Below, piece by piece: positions 8,810 to 17,247 of a stretch of 34,909 nucleotides of DNA. The notes under the pieces are model-generated. The model saw only the letters and a list, made by a program, of their open reading frames with translations. It was not told the origin of the DNA and searched no databases. The stretch lies in NCBI GenBank assembly GCA_028718325.1, contig JAQUMB010000008.1, positions 1-34,909 of the forward strand, given 5' to 3'. Every line of letters starts with the position of its first letter. Position 1 is the stretch's first letter. The DNA is from Patescibacteria group bacterium. GTDB lineage: Bacteria; Patescibacteriota; CPR2; UBA1875; CAIMLA01. A program made the position numbers and the translations under genes.

Positions 8810-9777
8810 TTTCTTAATAATCCTTTCCTAACAATATTTAATGAGGAAAACATTTTATACCAAAATGGTTCAAAGGTAAAGTCAAAAGCCCCTAAAAAAT
8901 GCACAGGCTCACCGCCAAAGCTTTTCTTAAATCTAGTTATCCCAGCCCAAAGATGGTTTGGGTCATCATTTGGGGCTATTCCCCAGAAGTCATAGACGTC
9001 GCAGCCACGTTTTTTTGCTTCTTTGATTGCTGCCCACTGAGCAAGATGGTTAGGCATAAATTCTCGCTTATTATCGCCAGAGGCTCCATGAAGATAAATG
9101 GCAGTTTTACCAAAAAAACAAACCATCAAAATCGATAAAATCTCTTTTCCATATTCGGCTACAAATAGTTTTATATTCTTTGATTTACTTAAACTTTTTA
9201 GTAATTTTTCATAGTGCTCAAAGTCAAATGAAGTGAACCCACGTTCTTTCATGCCAACAGACAGTTCATAAAAGACCTTTAGATCTTCTTCTTTTTGACT
9301 CTCACGGACCTTAATTCCCTTACGTTCTGCTAGCCTAATGTTATAACGCCCTTTTGGCTTCATTTCAGATAAAATTACACTCTCGTCATTTCTCAGATCT
9401 AACAACAAGGTATCCATAGGCGAAAATTGTCGAGATAATGGTGAATACTTATTGACCTTTCTAAAACCAAGCTTTTTAAGTGTTCCGTTAGGAACTTTGT
9501 ATGGCTCAACTCGTATAAACACACAGTTTTCCTGTTTGGCAAGTTCTTTCACTTTTTTTAGAAAAACATGCCAACCTCGAGTCGAACACTGAGGTCCGCG
9601 GGGAACATAAAGATAGAATTTATCCTTATATAAAGCTAATTTTATGACCAAGCATTTATCTTCATCACACGAGATAAACCAAGTTTTGCGTCCAAGAGAT
9701 TCATAAAAATTTGCCCATTTATTTGACTGCAAAAGGTTATTTTCTAGCTTTGTATATATATCTAACAAATCTTCCAT
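8806..9777 (-). CDS. FemAB-family peptidoglycan bridge aminoacyltransferase
   Basis: FemAB/FemX proteins transfer amino acids from aminoacyl-tRNA to the peptide stem of peptidoglycan precursors to build interpeptide bridges. The 323-residue length, the KPKGRYNIRLAERKGI segment at about 140-155, the C-terminal KKRGCDVYDFWGI and the final ITRFKKSFGGE motif fit this double-GNAT-fold family. No signal peptide is seen, as expected for a cytoplasmic enzyme. It is the first gene of a pair with murE (4-base overlap), so it probably acts on the product of that pathway. A TACAAT -10 candidate lies on the minus strand at 9793-9788, 10 bases before ATG 9777. Which amino acid is transferred is not evident; serine is possible but not shown. 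Confidence 0.85.
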   Translation of the reverse strand: MEDLLDIYTKLENNLLQSNKWANFYESLGRKTWFISCDEDKCLVIKLALYKDKFYLYVPRGPQCSTRGWHVFLKKVKELAKQENCVFIRVEPYKVPNGTLKKLGFRKVNKYSPLSRQFSPMDTLLLDLRNDESVILSEMKPKGRYNIRLAERKGIKVRESQKEEDLKVFYELSVGMKERGFTSFDFEHYEKLLKSLSKSKNIKLFVAEYGKEILSILMVCFFGKTAIYLHGASGDNKREFMPNHLAQWAAIKEAKKRGCDVYDFWGIAPNDDPNHLWAGITRFKKSFGGEPVHFLGAFDFTFEPFWYKMFSSLNIVRKGLLRK

Positions 9778-9804
9778 AAGCTTTTTAATTGTAGCATAAC
9801 CTGA

Positions 9805-9810
9805 TAAAAT
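9805..9810 (+). promoter_or_regulatory. -10 box of tsaD, leaderless spacing
   Basis: TAAAAT lies 6 bases upstream of the GTG start at 9817, so transcription would begin at or next to the start codon. No Shine-Dalgarno sequence fits. The -35 region (about 9781-9787) is weak. Confidence 0.45.
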
Positions 9811-9816
9811 GAACCC

Positions 9817-10893
9817 GTGAAAATTTTAGCAATAGAAACCAGTTGTGACGACACATCAGTTGCGGTAGTAGAAAATGGTAACCATGTTTTAAGTTCCATC
9901 GTCTCCTCACAGATTGACCTACATTCCAAATATGGCGGAGTGGTCCCTGAAGTCGCTGCCCGTGCTCATATCCAAAATATTATTCCTGCCTTAGAAGAAG
10001 CGTTAGATGAAGCAAAAACCAAGATCACCAATATCAATTTTATAGCAGTGACTAAAGGCCCTGGCCTAATCGGTTCTTTAATCGTCGGAGTAAATACTGC
10101 TAGAGTCATTGCTCTTTTAAACAAAAAACCTTTGGTGTCTTTGCATCATACTGAAGGCCATATTTATGCTAATTGGTTAGAAAAGTCTGGTAAAAACTGT
10201 CCAAAGTTTCCCCTCATCTGTTTAACGGTATCCGGCGGTCACACGAACATCATCTATATGAGAAAGCACTTAGACTATCATATTATCGGGAAAACTCTTG
10301 ACGATTCTGCCGGAGAAGCTTTTGATAAAGTTGCTAAAATGCTTGGCCTTGATTATCCTGGGGGACCGATAATTTCTAGTTGCGCTATGACTGGTAATGA
10401 AAAAGCTTACCATTTCCCACGTGTTGATCTGACTCAAAAGCCCATTCGTAATAATGATGGCTTCATGGAAGAGTCTGTCGAAAGCTTGGATTTTTCTTTT
10501 TCAGGACTAAAAACTGCCGTGCTTAGAGAAGTTCGTATTCTTGAGGCAACGAATTCCTTATCAAAAAACAAGATAAATGACATTGCCGCGTCTTTTCAAG
10601 TTTGCGCCAATGATATATTGGTACGTAACACAATACGTGCTGCTAGAAATTATGGCATAAAGACTGTTTTGCTTTCCGGCGGTGTCGCCGCCAATGAACA
10701 GCTTCGCGAAATGTTAGCGGCCGCTATAAGTAAGTTGGACAATGTCGATTTTTATTTTCCAGCATCTAAGTTTTGTACCGACAATGCCGCTATGATTGGA
10801 GCTGCAGCATATCAGAGGATTCTTATAAATGATTTTTCCGATCCGTTGAAGTTAATACCTGATTCGGGCTTAAAATTGATTTATGCAAGCTAA
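9817..10893 (+). CDS. tsaD: tRNA N6-threonylcarbamoyladenosine transferase TsaD
   Basis: TsaD transfers the threonylcarbamoyl group from threonylcarbamoyl-AMP to A37 of tRNAs that read ANN codons, working with TsaB and TsaE. The N-terminus ILAIETSCDDTSVA, the metal-binding HHTEGH (His111 and His115), VSGGHTN, GGVAANEQLR and the C-terminal CTDNAAMIG motif (metal-binding Asp) are all present. The 358 residues match the family. The start is a GTG: no in-frame ATG lies at the N-terminal family boundary. A TAAAAT -10 box ends 6 bases before it, which suggests a leaderless transcript. The gene is divergent from the FemAB-like gene across only 39 bases. Confidence 0.97.
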   Translation: MKILAIETSCDDTSVAVVENGNHVLSSIVSSQIDLHSKYGGVVPEVAARAHIQNIIPALEEALDEAKTKITNINFIAVTKGPGLIGSLIVGVNTARVIALLNKKPLVSLHHTEGHIYANWLEKSGKNCPKFPLICLTVSGGHTNIIYMRKHLDYHIIGKTLDDSAGEAFDKVAKMLGLDYPGGPIISSCAMTGNEKAYHFPRVDLTQKPIRNNDGFMEESVESLDFSFSGLKTAVLREVRILEATNSLSKNKINDIAASFQVCANDILVRNTIRAARNYGIKTVLLSGGVAANEQLREMLAAAISKLDNVDFYFPASKFCTDNAAMIGAAAYQRILINDFSDPLKLIPDSGLKLIYAS

Positions 10894-10914
10894 TCCTGTA
10901 TAAATAAAGTTACT

Positions 10915-13089
10915 ATGGAAATGCCAAAAGCCTACAATCCAAAAGAACATGAGGATAAAATTTATCAGTCATGGGAAGATAATGGCTATTTTAAGCCTAA
11001 AATTGACAAGTCAAAGAAACCTTTTGTTGTTGCTATTCCTCCGCCAAACGTAACTGGTTCGCTACATATCGGTCACGCCCTTGATAATACTATTCAAGAT
11101 GTAATGATCCGATACAACCGTATGAAGGGGAATCCTACACTTTGGATTCCTGGGACTGATCATGCCGGTATTGCCACACAAAACAAGGTAGAACAAAGAT
11201 TAGCCAAAAGTGGTAAGACAAAGCATGATCTTGGTCGAGAAAAATTTGTTGAAGAGGTATGGAAATGGAAAGATGAATATCAAGGTCATATCGTAGGACA
11301 ATTAAAAAAACTGGGCTCATCATGCGACTGGTCACGTCTTCGCTTCACGATGGACAAAGACTATAGCAAATCAGTCATAGAAGCTTTTGCTCACTACTAT
11401 GATAAAGGGTATCTGTACCGAGGAAACCGAATAATAAACTGGTGTCCGAGGTGTCATACTTCTATCTCAGATCTTGAAGTTGAGCATGAAGAAGAACTAG
11501 GTTCACTCTGGTACATAAAATATCAGATTGAAAACGGAAAAGACATCACGGTTGCTACTACAAGGCCTGAAACAATGCTGGGTGATACGGCCATAGCTGT
11601 TAATCCTGCCGACAAGAAGTTTAGCGATTTAGTTGGCAAAGTAGCAATTTTACCTATTATTAATCGTAAAATTCCGATTGTCGCGGATAAAGCCGTTGAG
11701 CTTGAATTCGGAACTGGGGCAGTAAAGGTAACCCCGGCACACGATCCCGTAGATTTTGAGATTGGAGAGAGGCATAAATTAGAAAAAATTATTATTATTG
11801 ACGAAGACGGTAAAATGACGAAAGAAGCCGGGGAACAATTCTTTGGCATGGATCGTTTTGAAGCCAGAGAGGCGGTTGTAAAACTTTTAGATGAAGGTGG
11901 ATGGCTAACAAAGGTTGAACCATATTCTCATAGCGTTGGCCATTGCTCGCGCTGTCATACGGTAGTCGAGCCGCTTTTGTCTCTACAGTGGTTTGTTTCA
12001 ATGGAGAAAATAGTTGTACCAGCCATTTCGGTTGTTAAAAAGAGTGAGATTAAATTTCATCCAAACAAGTGGAAAAAGGTTTACCTTGATTGGATGGATA
12101 ACATCAGGGATTGGTGTATCTCCAGACAGCTATGGTGGGGACACCAGTTGCCAGTATGGTACTGTGAGTGTGGAAAAATTATTGTTTCAAAAGAATGGGC
12201 ACTAGAGGAGCTTGAAAATGTTTCACGTGAAACAAAGACGAGAGAATGCCCAAAATGTAAATCTCATAAGATCGAGAGGGATCAAGACGTGCTTGACACT
12301 TGGTTTTCAAGTGCCCTTTGGCCCTTTGCCACACTCGGTTGGCCAGAAAAAACGTCCGATTTAAATTATTTTTATCCCACAATGTTTTTAGCCACAGCAA
12401 GAGATATCATTTTTCTCTGGGTTGCCAGAATGATAATGTCTGGGCTTGAATTTATGGATGAGCCACCTTTTAAAGACGTATATATACATGCGACTGTGTT
12501 TAATAAAGAAGGAAAAAGGATGTCCAAGTCTCTAGGGACCGGAGTTGATCCACTAGATCTTATGGAAAAATATGGCACAGATGCCATGAGGTTTGGTCTA
12601 TTGTGGCAAACGGCTCAAGGGCAAGATATGAAATTTGGTGAGGATGCTATATTAAACGGCCAAAGGTTCGCCAATAAGATCTGGAACGCATCAAGATTTG
12701 TTATGATGAATTTAGATGATTACAAGATTGTTACACGTGAAACAATCAAGGATAATCTTACAAAAGAAGATAAATTAATCCTAGACGAATTAGAGATAAC
12801 AATTAAACAATTAGAAAAATATTTTTCCAGATACGATTTTCAACATGCTGTAGAACTAATTTACGAATTTTTTTGGCACAATTTTTGTGATAAATATATT
12901 GAAGTGGCTAAAATTAGAATAAGAAAGAACGATAAAACGAAAAGTGCAGCTCAATATACTTTAGATAAAACATTAAAAGATTCACTGAAAATGTTACATC
13001 CATTCATGCCCTTTGTTACTGAAGCAATTTGGGAAAATCTAAATCAGAAAAAACCACTTATCATATCTGATTGGCCAAAATATCAGTAA
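10915..13089 (+). CDS. valS: Valyl-tRNA synthetase
   Basis: This class I synthetase charges tRNA-Val. Its signatures are PPPNVTGSLHIGHALDNT (the HIGH motif), GTDHAGIATQ, a zinc-type CPRC segment, the editing-domain motif TTRPETMLGDTA, RDWCISRQLWWG, and RMSKSLGTGVDP (the KMSKS motif). At 724 residues it is shorter than typical enzymes (about 870-950) because it ends after the anticodon-binding domain and lacks the C-terminal coiled coil. It follows tsaD by 21 bases on the same strand and may share its transcript, although a TATAAA sequence sits just upstream near 10898. Two perfect parS-like palindromes are embedded in the coding sequence, at 12219 and 12729, each encoding V-(S/T)-R-E-T. Confidence 0.97.
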   Translation: MEMPKAYNPKEHEDKIYQSWEDNGYFKPKIDKSKKPFVVAIPPPNVTGSLHIGHALDNTIQDVMIRYNRMKGNPTLWIPGTDHAGIATQNKVEQRLAKSGKTKHDLGREKFVEEVWKWKDEYQGHIVGQLKKLGSSCDWSRLRFTMDKDYSKSVIEAFAHYYDKGYLYRGNRIINWCPRCHTSISDLEVEHEEELGSLWYIKYQIENGKDITVATTRPETMLGDTAIAVNPADKKFSDLVGKVAILPIINRKIPIVADKAVELEFGTGAVKVTPAHDPVDFEIGERHKLEKIIIIDEDGKMTKEAGEQFFGMDRFEAREAVVKLLDEGGWLTKVEPYSHSVGHCSRCHTVVEPLLSLQWFVSMEKIVVPAISVVKKSEIKFHPNKWKKVYLDWMDNIRDWCISRQLWWGHQLPVWYCECGKIIVSKEWALEELENVSRETKTRECPKCKSHKIERDQDVLDTWFSSALWPFATLGWPEKTSDLNYFYPTMFLATARDIIFLWVARMIMSGLEFMDEPPFKDVYIHATVFNKEGKRMSKSLGTGVDPLDLMEKYGTDAMRFGLLWQTAQGQDMKFGEDAILNGQRFANKIWNASRFVMMNLDDYKIVTRETIKDNLTKEDKLILDELEITIKQLEKYFSRYDFQHAVELIYEFFWHNFCDKYIEVAKIRIRKNDKTKSAAQYTLDKTLKDSLKMLHPFMPFVTEAIWENLNQKKPLIISDWPKYQ
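12219..12234. promoter_or_regulatory. parS: parS-like ParB binding site 1
   Basis: TGTTTCACGTGAAACA is an exact match to the chromosomal parS consensus TGTTNCACGTGAAACA known from Bacillus subtilis and found in most bacteria with ParABS. It is a perfect 16-bp palindrome inside valS. Confidence 0.85.
12729..12744. promoter_or_regulatory. parS: parS-like ParB binding site 2
   Basis: TGTTACACGTGAAACA also matches the parS consensus at every fixed position. It lies 510 bp from the first site in the same gene and on the same coding strand. Confidence 0.82.
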
Positions 13090-13103
13090 CTTCCGTAAAA
13101 TAT

Positions 13104-14021
13104 TTACCAAGTAATAGTTTTTAAATATTCACGATATTGGTTAGCCTCATCTTTTTTGTTTAGAAATTCAGCTACGTCAGCTAAATGTTGATAAGTTTGT
13201 GGATAATATTGATCGGTTGACTTGGCTGAGAGTAAATATTGATAACTTTTGTCGTAATCTTTTCGAGAATAATATTCATCTGCAAGTAGTAAATATCCGT
13301 CTCTATCCAATTGCTTGCCTTTGTCTTTATCCTGTAAAAAATTGTAAGCTAACTGTGGATAATCACTGCTTTTGAGGTACTGATATAGCAAATTTATCCT
13401 TGTTGATAGGGTAGGGGAGTGGGCAATTTCTTCTAACTCAATTTTCTTTGGATTAATATTATTAATTTCAGTTATGACATTGCTGTCAGAAACAAGCCCG
13501 CTTAAATCTGCAAAATAAACTGTTTCTTTGTCATCTTTGTTTAACGATAGGGCTTGGCCAAAAAAATTCTTTGCTTTTTCGATGTCACCTTTTTTTAGAT
13601 ATACCTTACCCAACCCCAACAGGGCCTTTTGATTTATTTCCTTATTTAATGACTTTATATAAGCTAATTCCGCATTTTTGTATTGGACACTTTCATAATA
13701 TATATTTCCAAGCTCATAGTAGCCATCGGCTGTTTTTATCTTTCTAAAATAATAAGCAGCCAGCCTGTCATAGCCAGCCACCTGAGCTTTTTCTCCGGTC
13801 AAAAGATATGTTTTTTCGGTTGGATCAAGCAGGGCTGCTTTTTGTAGAATATAAAAACTTTTTTTCACATCATGGTTATTTTGGCTTTCCACCAACAATT
13901 TTTCTGATGTCTCAATCCTCCAGCGATCAACTTTCTCAAAACCAAAAGTCAAAAATACAACAGGTACCGTCAATAACAATACCGTTCCAATGTAAAAAAG
14001 CATTTTTTGTCGTTTCTTCAT
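13104..14021 (-). CDS. Membrane-anchored TPR-repeat protein
   Basis: A 305-residue protein with a short basic N-terminus followed by one transmembrane segment (about residues 8-27), so the rest is probably outside the cytoplasmic membrane. The remainder consists of TPR-like helical pairs, for example YYELGNIYYESVQYKNAELAYIKSL, ALLGLGKVYLKKGDIEKAKNFFGQAL and GYLLLADEYYSRKDYDKSYQYLLSA. TPR arrays hold protein complexes together; the partner here is unknown. It is convergent with valS and separated by 14 bases. No catalytic motif is visible. Confidence 0.75.
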   Translation of the reverse strand: MKKRQKMLFYIGTVLLLTVPVVFLTFGFEKVDRWRIETSEKLLVESQNNHDVKKSFYILQKAALLDPTEKTYLLTGEKAQVAGYDRLAAYYFRKIKTADGYYELGNIYYESVQYKNAELAYIKSLNKEINQKALLGLGKVYLKKGDIEKAKNFFGQALSLNKDDKETVYFADLSGLVSDSNVITEINNINPKKIELEEIAHSPTLSTRINLLYQYLKSSDYPQLAYNFLQDKDKGKQLDRDGYLLLADEYYSRKDYDKSYQYLLSAKSTDQYYPQTYQHLADVAEFLNKKDEANQYREYLKTITW

Positions 14022-14065
14022 AGATCTATTCTGGCAAATTTTTACTTCTTTTCCAACTCTTTATC

Positions 14066-14094
14066 TTGTTTTAAAGACCAAAATCAGCTATAAT
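14066..14094 (+). promoter_or_regulatory. Promoter of the tRNA-Ser pair
   Basis: TTGTTT (14066-14071), a 17-base spacer, then a perfect TATAAT (14089-14094), 23 bases upstream of the first tRNA. Confidence 0.7.
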
Positions 14095-14117
14095 TCATAA
14101 GCTTATCAGGCAATTGC

Positions 14118-14210
14118 GGAGAGGTACCCAAGAGGCTGAAGGGGCGGGTTTGCTAAACCTGTAGGTCGAAGCAATTCGGCGCGGGAGTTCGAATCTCCCC
14201 CTCTCCGCCA
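14118..14210 (+). tRNA. tRNA-Ser (GCT)
   Basis: The acceptor arms GGAGAGG and CCTCTCC pair fully. The anticodon stem CGGGT/ACCTG encloses the loop TTGCTAA, giving anticodon GCT (codons AGC/AGT). A long variable arm typical of serine tRNAs and an encoded CCA end are present. Confidence 0.97.
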
Positions 14211-14226
14211 GAAAATAAGCACTTTA

Positions 14227-14316
14227 GGAAGGGTGCGAGAGTGGTTGAATCGAACGGTCTTGAAAACCGTCATACCGGCAACGGTATCGTGGGTTCGAAT
14301 CCCACCCCTTCCGCCA
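14227..14316 (+). tRNA. tRNA-Ser (TGA)
   Basis: The acceptor GGAAGGG pairs with CCCTTCC. The anticodon stem ACGGT/ACCGT encloses CTTGAAA, giving anticodon TGA. A long variable arm, a GGTTCGAATCC T-arm and an encoded CCA are present. It is 16 bases after tRNA-Ser(GCT), probably in the same transcript. Confidence 0.97.
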
Positions 14317-14325
14317 TTAATAACT

Positions 14326-14883
14326 ATGGATATAGTCACCAAGGTTAAAATATATGTTGAAGAAGAATGTAAAAAGCCTACTAGTCATTACGGCTATGAG
14401 CCTTTTGTGTACCATTTTCCATTCGTCGCCAAATATTCTTTAGAATTAGCAGACAAACTAGGTGGAGACAGAGAGGTTCTCGCGATCGCCTCTTGGCTTC
14501 ATGACATTGGGGCAATAGTCAGTGGTCGAGAAAACCATCATACAACTGGAGCAAAGATCGCTGAAGAAAAATTAACAGAATTTGGCTATCCTAAAGAAAA
14601 AATTGAGCTTGTCAAAAAATGTATTTTAAATCATCGAGGATCTCAAAATAACAACAGAATTTCTGTCGAAGAACAAATAATTGGGGATGCTGACGCCTTA
14701 AGTAACTTTGATAATATTAGCGGCATATTTAAAGCAGCTTTTGTTTATGAAAGTCTAGATCAAGAAAAAGCACAAAAATCTGTCAGGGAAAAGCTCAAGC
14801 GTAAGTGGGATAAACTGCATTTCGAAGAATCTAAAAAAATAATTAGACCGAAATATGAAGCAATTATGTTGCTTTTGAAATAG
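14326..14883 (+). CDS. HD-domain hydrolase
   Basis: HD-domain proteins are metal-dependent phosphohydrolases, often acting on nucleotides. Visible metal ligands are His30, His59-Asp60 in SWLHDIGA, His71/His72, His103 in NHRG, and Asp121/Asp123 in IIGDADALSNF. The 185 residues form a single HD domain. ATG 14326 is used because longer in-frame starts would lie inside tRNA-Ser(TGA). No Shine-Dalgarno is visible, and the gene begins 9 bases after the tRNA, so it may be read from the tRNA promoter. The substrate is unknown. Confidence 0.85.
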   Translation: MDIVTKVKIYVEEECKKPTSHYGYEPFVYHFPFVAKYSLELADKLGGDREVLAIASWLHDIGAIVSGRENHHTTGAKIAEEKLTEFGYPKEKIELVKKCILNHRGSQNNNRISVEEQIIGDADALSNFDNISGIFKAAFVYESLDQEKAQKSVREKLKRKWDKLHFEESKKIIRPKYEAIMLLLK

Positions 14884-14940
14884 ACCACAATTTTACTTAC
14901 AACTAAATTAATATCCAACATCAATCGCAATATGCTAGAA

Positions 14941-14946
14941 TATAAT
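14941..14946 (+). promoter_or_regulatory. -10 box of the rubrerythrin operon
   Basis: A perfect TATAAT lies 22 bases upstream of ATG 14969, with a weak -35 (ACATCA at 14918). Transcription would begin near 14953. Confidence 0.5.
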
Positions 14947-14968
14947 AGCTAAGTAATTGGAGGGCATA

Positions 14969-15541
14969 ATGACGGAAACATTACAAAACCTAACAAAAGC
15001 CTTTATTGGTGAAAGCCAAGCCAGGAATCGTTATACTTTTTATGCAAAAATCGCTCGAGATGAAGGTTTTGAACAGATTGCTTCAATCTTTGAAGAAACT
15101 GCTAATCAAGAAAAAGAACACGCCAAAAATCTATTTAAACTGATCAATGAATTAAAAGATAGTGACGAGAACATTTCGGTTGAGACAGAGACCCCAACAA
15201 TTTTTGGGGCAACTGTGGAAAACCTGAAGGCAGCCATCGGTGGCGAGAACTTTGAACATACCAAAATGTATCCTGAATTTGCAGATGTGGCTGAGAAAGA
15301 AGGACATCAGGATATCGCAAATCGACTTAGATCAATAGCCAAAGCCGAAGAGCATCATGAAGAACGTTATCAAAAAATACTGAACGAGGTCAAAGCTGGC
15401 ACAGTTTTCAAGAAGAATAAAGAAGTCACATGGGTTTGTCGTGAGTGTGGTTACATTCATGTTGGCTTGACTCCACCCATAAAATGTCCTTCGTGTGATC
15501 ATGCCACTGCCTTTTTCCAACAAAAGTGTGAGGAGTATTGA
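14969..15541 (+). CDS. rbr: Rubrerythrin
   Basis: Rubrerythrins use a diiron centre to reduce hydrogen peroxide in anaerobes and microaerophiles, fed by a rubredoxin-like domain. The four-helix ferritin-like domain shows two ExxH motifs (Glu48-His51 and Glu127-His130) with further Glu ligands. The C-terminal rubredoxin-type domain has CxxC pairs Cys157/Cys160 and Cys173/Cys176. The start is ATG 14969 behind a GGAGGG ribosome-binding site; an upstream in-frame TTG at 14957 would overlap that site. The protein has 190 residues. The stop overlaps the next gene's start by one base (TGATG), indicating an operon. Confidence 0.95.
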   Translation: MTETLQNLTKAFIGESQARNRYTFYAKIARDEGFEQIASIFEETANQEKEHAKNLFKLINELKDSDENISVETETPTIFGATVENLKAAIGGENFEHTKMYPEFADVAEKEGHQDIANRLRSIAKAEEHHEERYQKILNEVKAGTVFKKNKEVTWVCRECGYIHVGLTPPIKCPSCDHATAFFQQKCEEY

Positions 15542-16056
15542 TGGAGGAAACAAGCCAAGAGACCGGGCCATCATTAGTACAGGAAATACCAAAGGAATCT
15601 ACACTACTCGAATGGGAATCTCTCGAGTACATAAAAAGTGAAACAACAAAATATTGGATGATCGGAGTTATCGTTGTATTTACTGCCATAGTAGGGTTTT
15701 TTGTCTACAAAAAAGATTATTTTGGTGCTGGGTTCGCAGCCGTAATCGCTGTTTGTTTGTATTTTTATAAAAGACAGTCGCCCACCATGAAAAGGTATCG
15801 GATAACTCAACTTGGAGTATATGTTGACGACAAAATATATCCTTATAATATTATTCATTCCTTTTCGCTAAACACTGTTTCAGCTCCGCAGAAATTAAAA
15901 ATCAGACTAAATAAAAGGTTTTCTCCTCATTTAAATGTTCTTCTTGAGGGTGTCGACGCATTAACTATCAAAACTCTCTTAGAAAAAAATGTTCCGGAAA
16001 CGCCTAATGATGATTCCATTGTCGATTCGATCATCAAATTCTTGAAAATACAGTAA
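15541..16056 (+). CDS. Small two-TM membrane protein of unknown function
   Basis: A 171-residue protein with an acidic cytoplasmic-type N-terminus, two transmembrane segments (about residues 40-58 and 64-80), and a soluble C-terminal part that begins YRITQLGVYVDDKIYPYNIIHSF. That part resembles the PH-like domain seen in many small bacterial membrane proteins. It is translationally coupled to rubrerythrin (one-base overlap; GGAG ribosome-binding site at 15532-15535). The function is not recognisable; a membrane role connected to oxidative stress is only suggested by the neighbour. Confidence 0.75.
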   Translation: MEETSQETGPSLVQEIPKESTLLEWESLEYIKSETTKYWMIGVIVVFTAIVGFFVYKKDYFGAGFAAVIAVCLYFYKRQSPTMKRYRITQLGVYVDDKIYPYNIIHSFSLNTVSAPQKLKIRLNKRFSPHLNVLLEGVDALTIKTLLEKNVPETPNDDSIVDSIIKFLKIQ

Positions 16057-16070
16057 TTATTAGCTACAAT
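16042..16070 (+). promoter_or_regulatory. Promoter of tRNA-Arg
   Basis: TTGAAA (16042-16047), a 17-base spacer and TACAAT (16065-16070) point towards the tRNA-Arg starting at 16117. The -35 lies inside the end of the preceding gene. Confidence 0.6.
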
Positions 16071-16116
16071 AACGCCCTGTGTAGAACTTTGAGAAATTAA
16101 AAAGTTTAATTGTTTT

Positions 16117-16193
16117 GTGCCTGTAGCTCAGTTGGATAGAGCGTTAGCTTGCGGAGCTAAAGGTCGGAGGTTCGAATCCTCCCAGGCACGCCA
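16117..16193 (+). tRNA. tRNA-Arg (GCG)
   Basis: The acceptor GTGCCTG/CAGGCAC, D-arm GCTC/GAGC, anticodon stem TTAGC/GCTAA, T-arm GGAGG/CCTCC and an encoded CCA are all intact. The seven-base loop TTGCGGA puts anticodon GCG at 16151-16153 (codons CGC/CGT). Most bacteria use ACG, edited to inosine, for these codons. Confidence 0.95.
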
Positions 16194-16300
16194 TTTTTTA
16201 AAATGGGATCCCCGAAAATTTTTAATTTTTGGGGAAGAGGAGAAATTTCGAATTGTTGAAGCAATAAAGAGTTGTGTAAACATAAAGAGTATTTCGACGT

Positions 16301-16393
<93 letters not shown>

Positions 16394-16450
16394 AGAAAGT
16401 GGAACTTTTTCAAAAGGCTTCAAAGACTCAAGAACAATCAAGAAGTACTA

Positions 16451-16475
16451 AAGGTCCCAACAGGGGGCCTTTTTA
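16451..16475 (+). terminator. Rho-independent terminator after tRNA-Ser(CGA)
   Basis: AAGGTCCC (16451-16458) pairs with GGGGCCTT (16464-16471, with one G-T pair) and runs into a T stretch. Between it and 16575 there is a second G/C-rich inverted repeat (about 16483-16505) without a T-run and no gene. Confidence 0.75.
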
Positions 16476-16575
16476 TTGTCTTGGGGGCTGGTTTAGCCCT
16501 CCCCCACATGGGGCTGGAATTGTTGTTTTACACTCAAAATGCTGGGTTTTATGGAACTTTATTACTTATTCTATT

Positions 16576-17247
16576 TTAAGTTATAAATAGGATAAAAACA
16601 CCCAAGGCAATCATAACCCCAGCTAGTAGTAGGTGCATCTTGCGACCCGACTTTTCCTGAAGATTGATTAGTTTTTCCGTAACCAGTCTGTTTGTGGCCA
16701 CTAGATAGACAAGGACCAGTGGGAGGACAAACATAAGGTTATAGAGGAGCAGATACATAATGCCATTTAAGAAGCTCTCATTGCTTCTTAGGTAGCCTAG
16801 AATCGCAATATATACAGCGCCAGAGCATGGGAATTCACATATCCCGATAAGCACCCCGAGGACAATCGCTGTTGGAATAGTGGCCTTATGCGCCCATTCG
16901 CTAGCTTTGGCTCTCACGTTGAGCGGCATCCTAATCTTGAATGGGAGGTTAGGGAAAAAGTACTCCTTGAGATTCAGGACTCCGAAGCCGATACTTATCC
17001 AGGCGCCGATAATTGCAAAGAGGCCTGGGAAGTTGAATAAATGCATAACCCTCAGCAGTCCAAGCCCGATAAAGAAGTACGTGATAAATATCGCCGTGAT
17101 ATAGAAAAACCCAAAGATCATGATGGTTTTGTGGGTCTTCTTCATCGAGTACATTAGTGCAATATAAAGTAGCAACAAAGAGATTGCACAAGGGTTAAGA
17201 CTGTCGAGAAGTCCAGTTGAGATGACAAGAGGAAAAGTGATATTCAT
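16576..17247 (-). CDS. CcdA/DsbD-like thiol-transport membrane protein
   Basis: Proteins of the CcdA/DsbD-beta family carry reducing power across the cytoplasmic membrane through a pair of cysteines. The 223 residues form about six transmembrane segments. The first cysteine lies in DSLNPCAIS (residues 15-23), and a second conserved region, GICEFPCSGAVY (about 133-144), contains two more. It overlaps the preceding thioredoxin-like gene by one base (TAATG), so the two are co-translated. That protein is the likely extracytoplasmic partner. A role in cytochrome c maturation is not supported, since no such genes are visible. Confidence 0.85.
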   Translation of the reverse strand: MNITFPLVISTGLLDSLNPCAISLLLLYIALMYSMKKTHKTIMIFGFFYITAIFITYFFIGLGLLRVMHLFNFPGLFAIIGAWISIGFGVLNLKEYFFPNLPFKIRMPLNVRAKASEWAHKATIPTAIVLGVLIGICEFPCSGAVYIAILGYLRSNESFLNGIMYLLLYNLMFVLPLVLVYLVATNRLVTEKLINLQEKSGRKMHLLLAGVMIALGVFILFIT

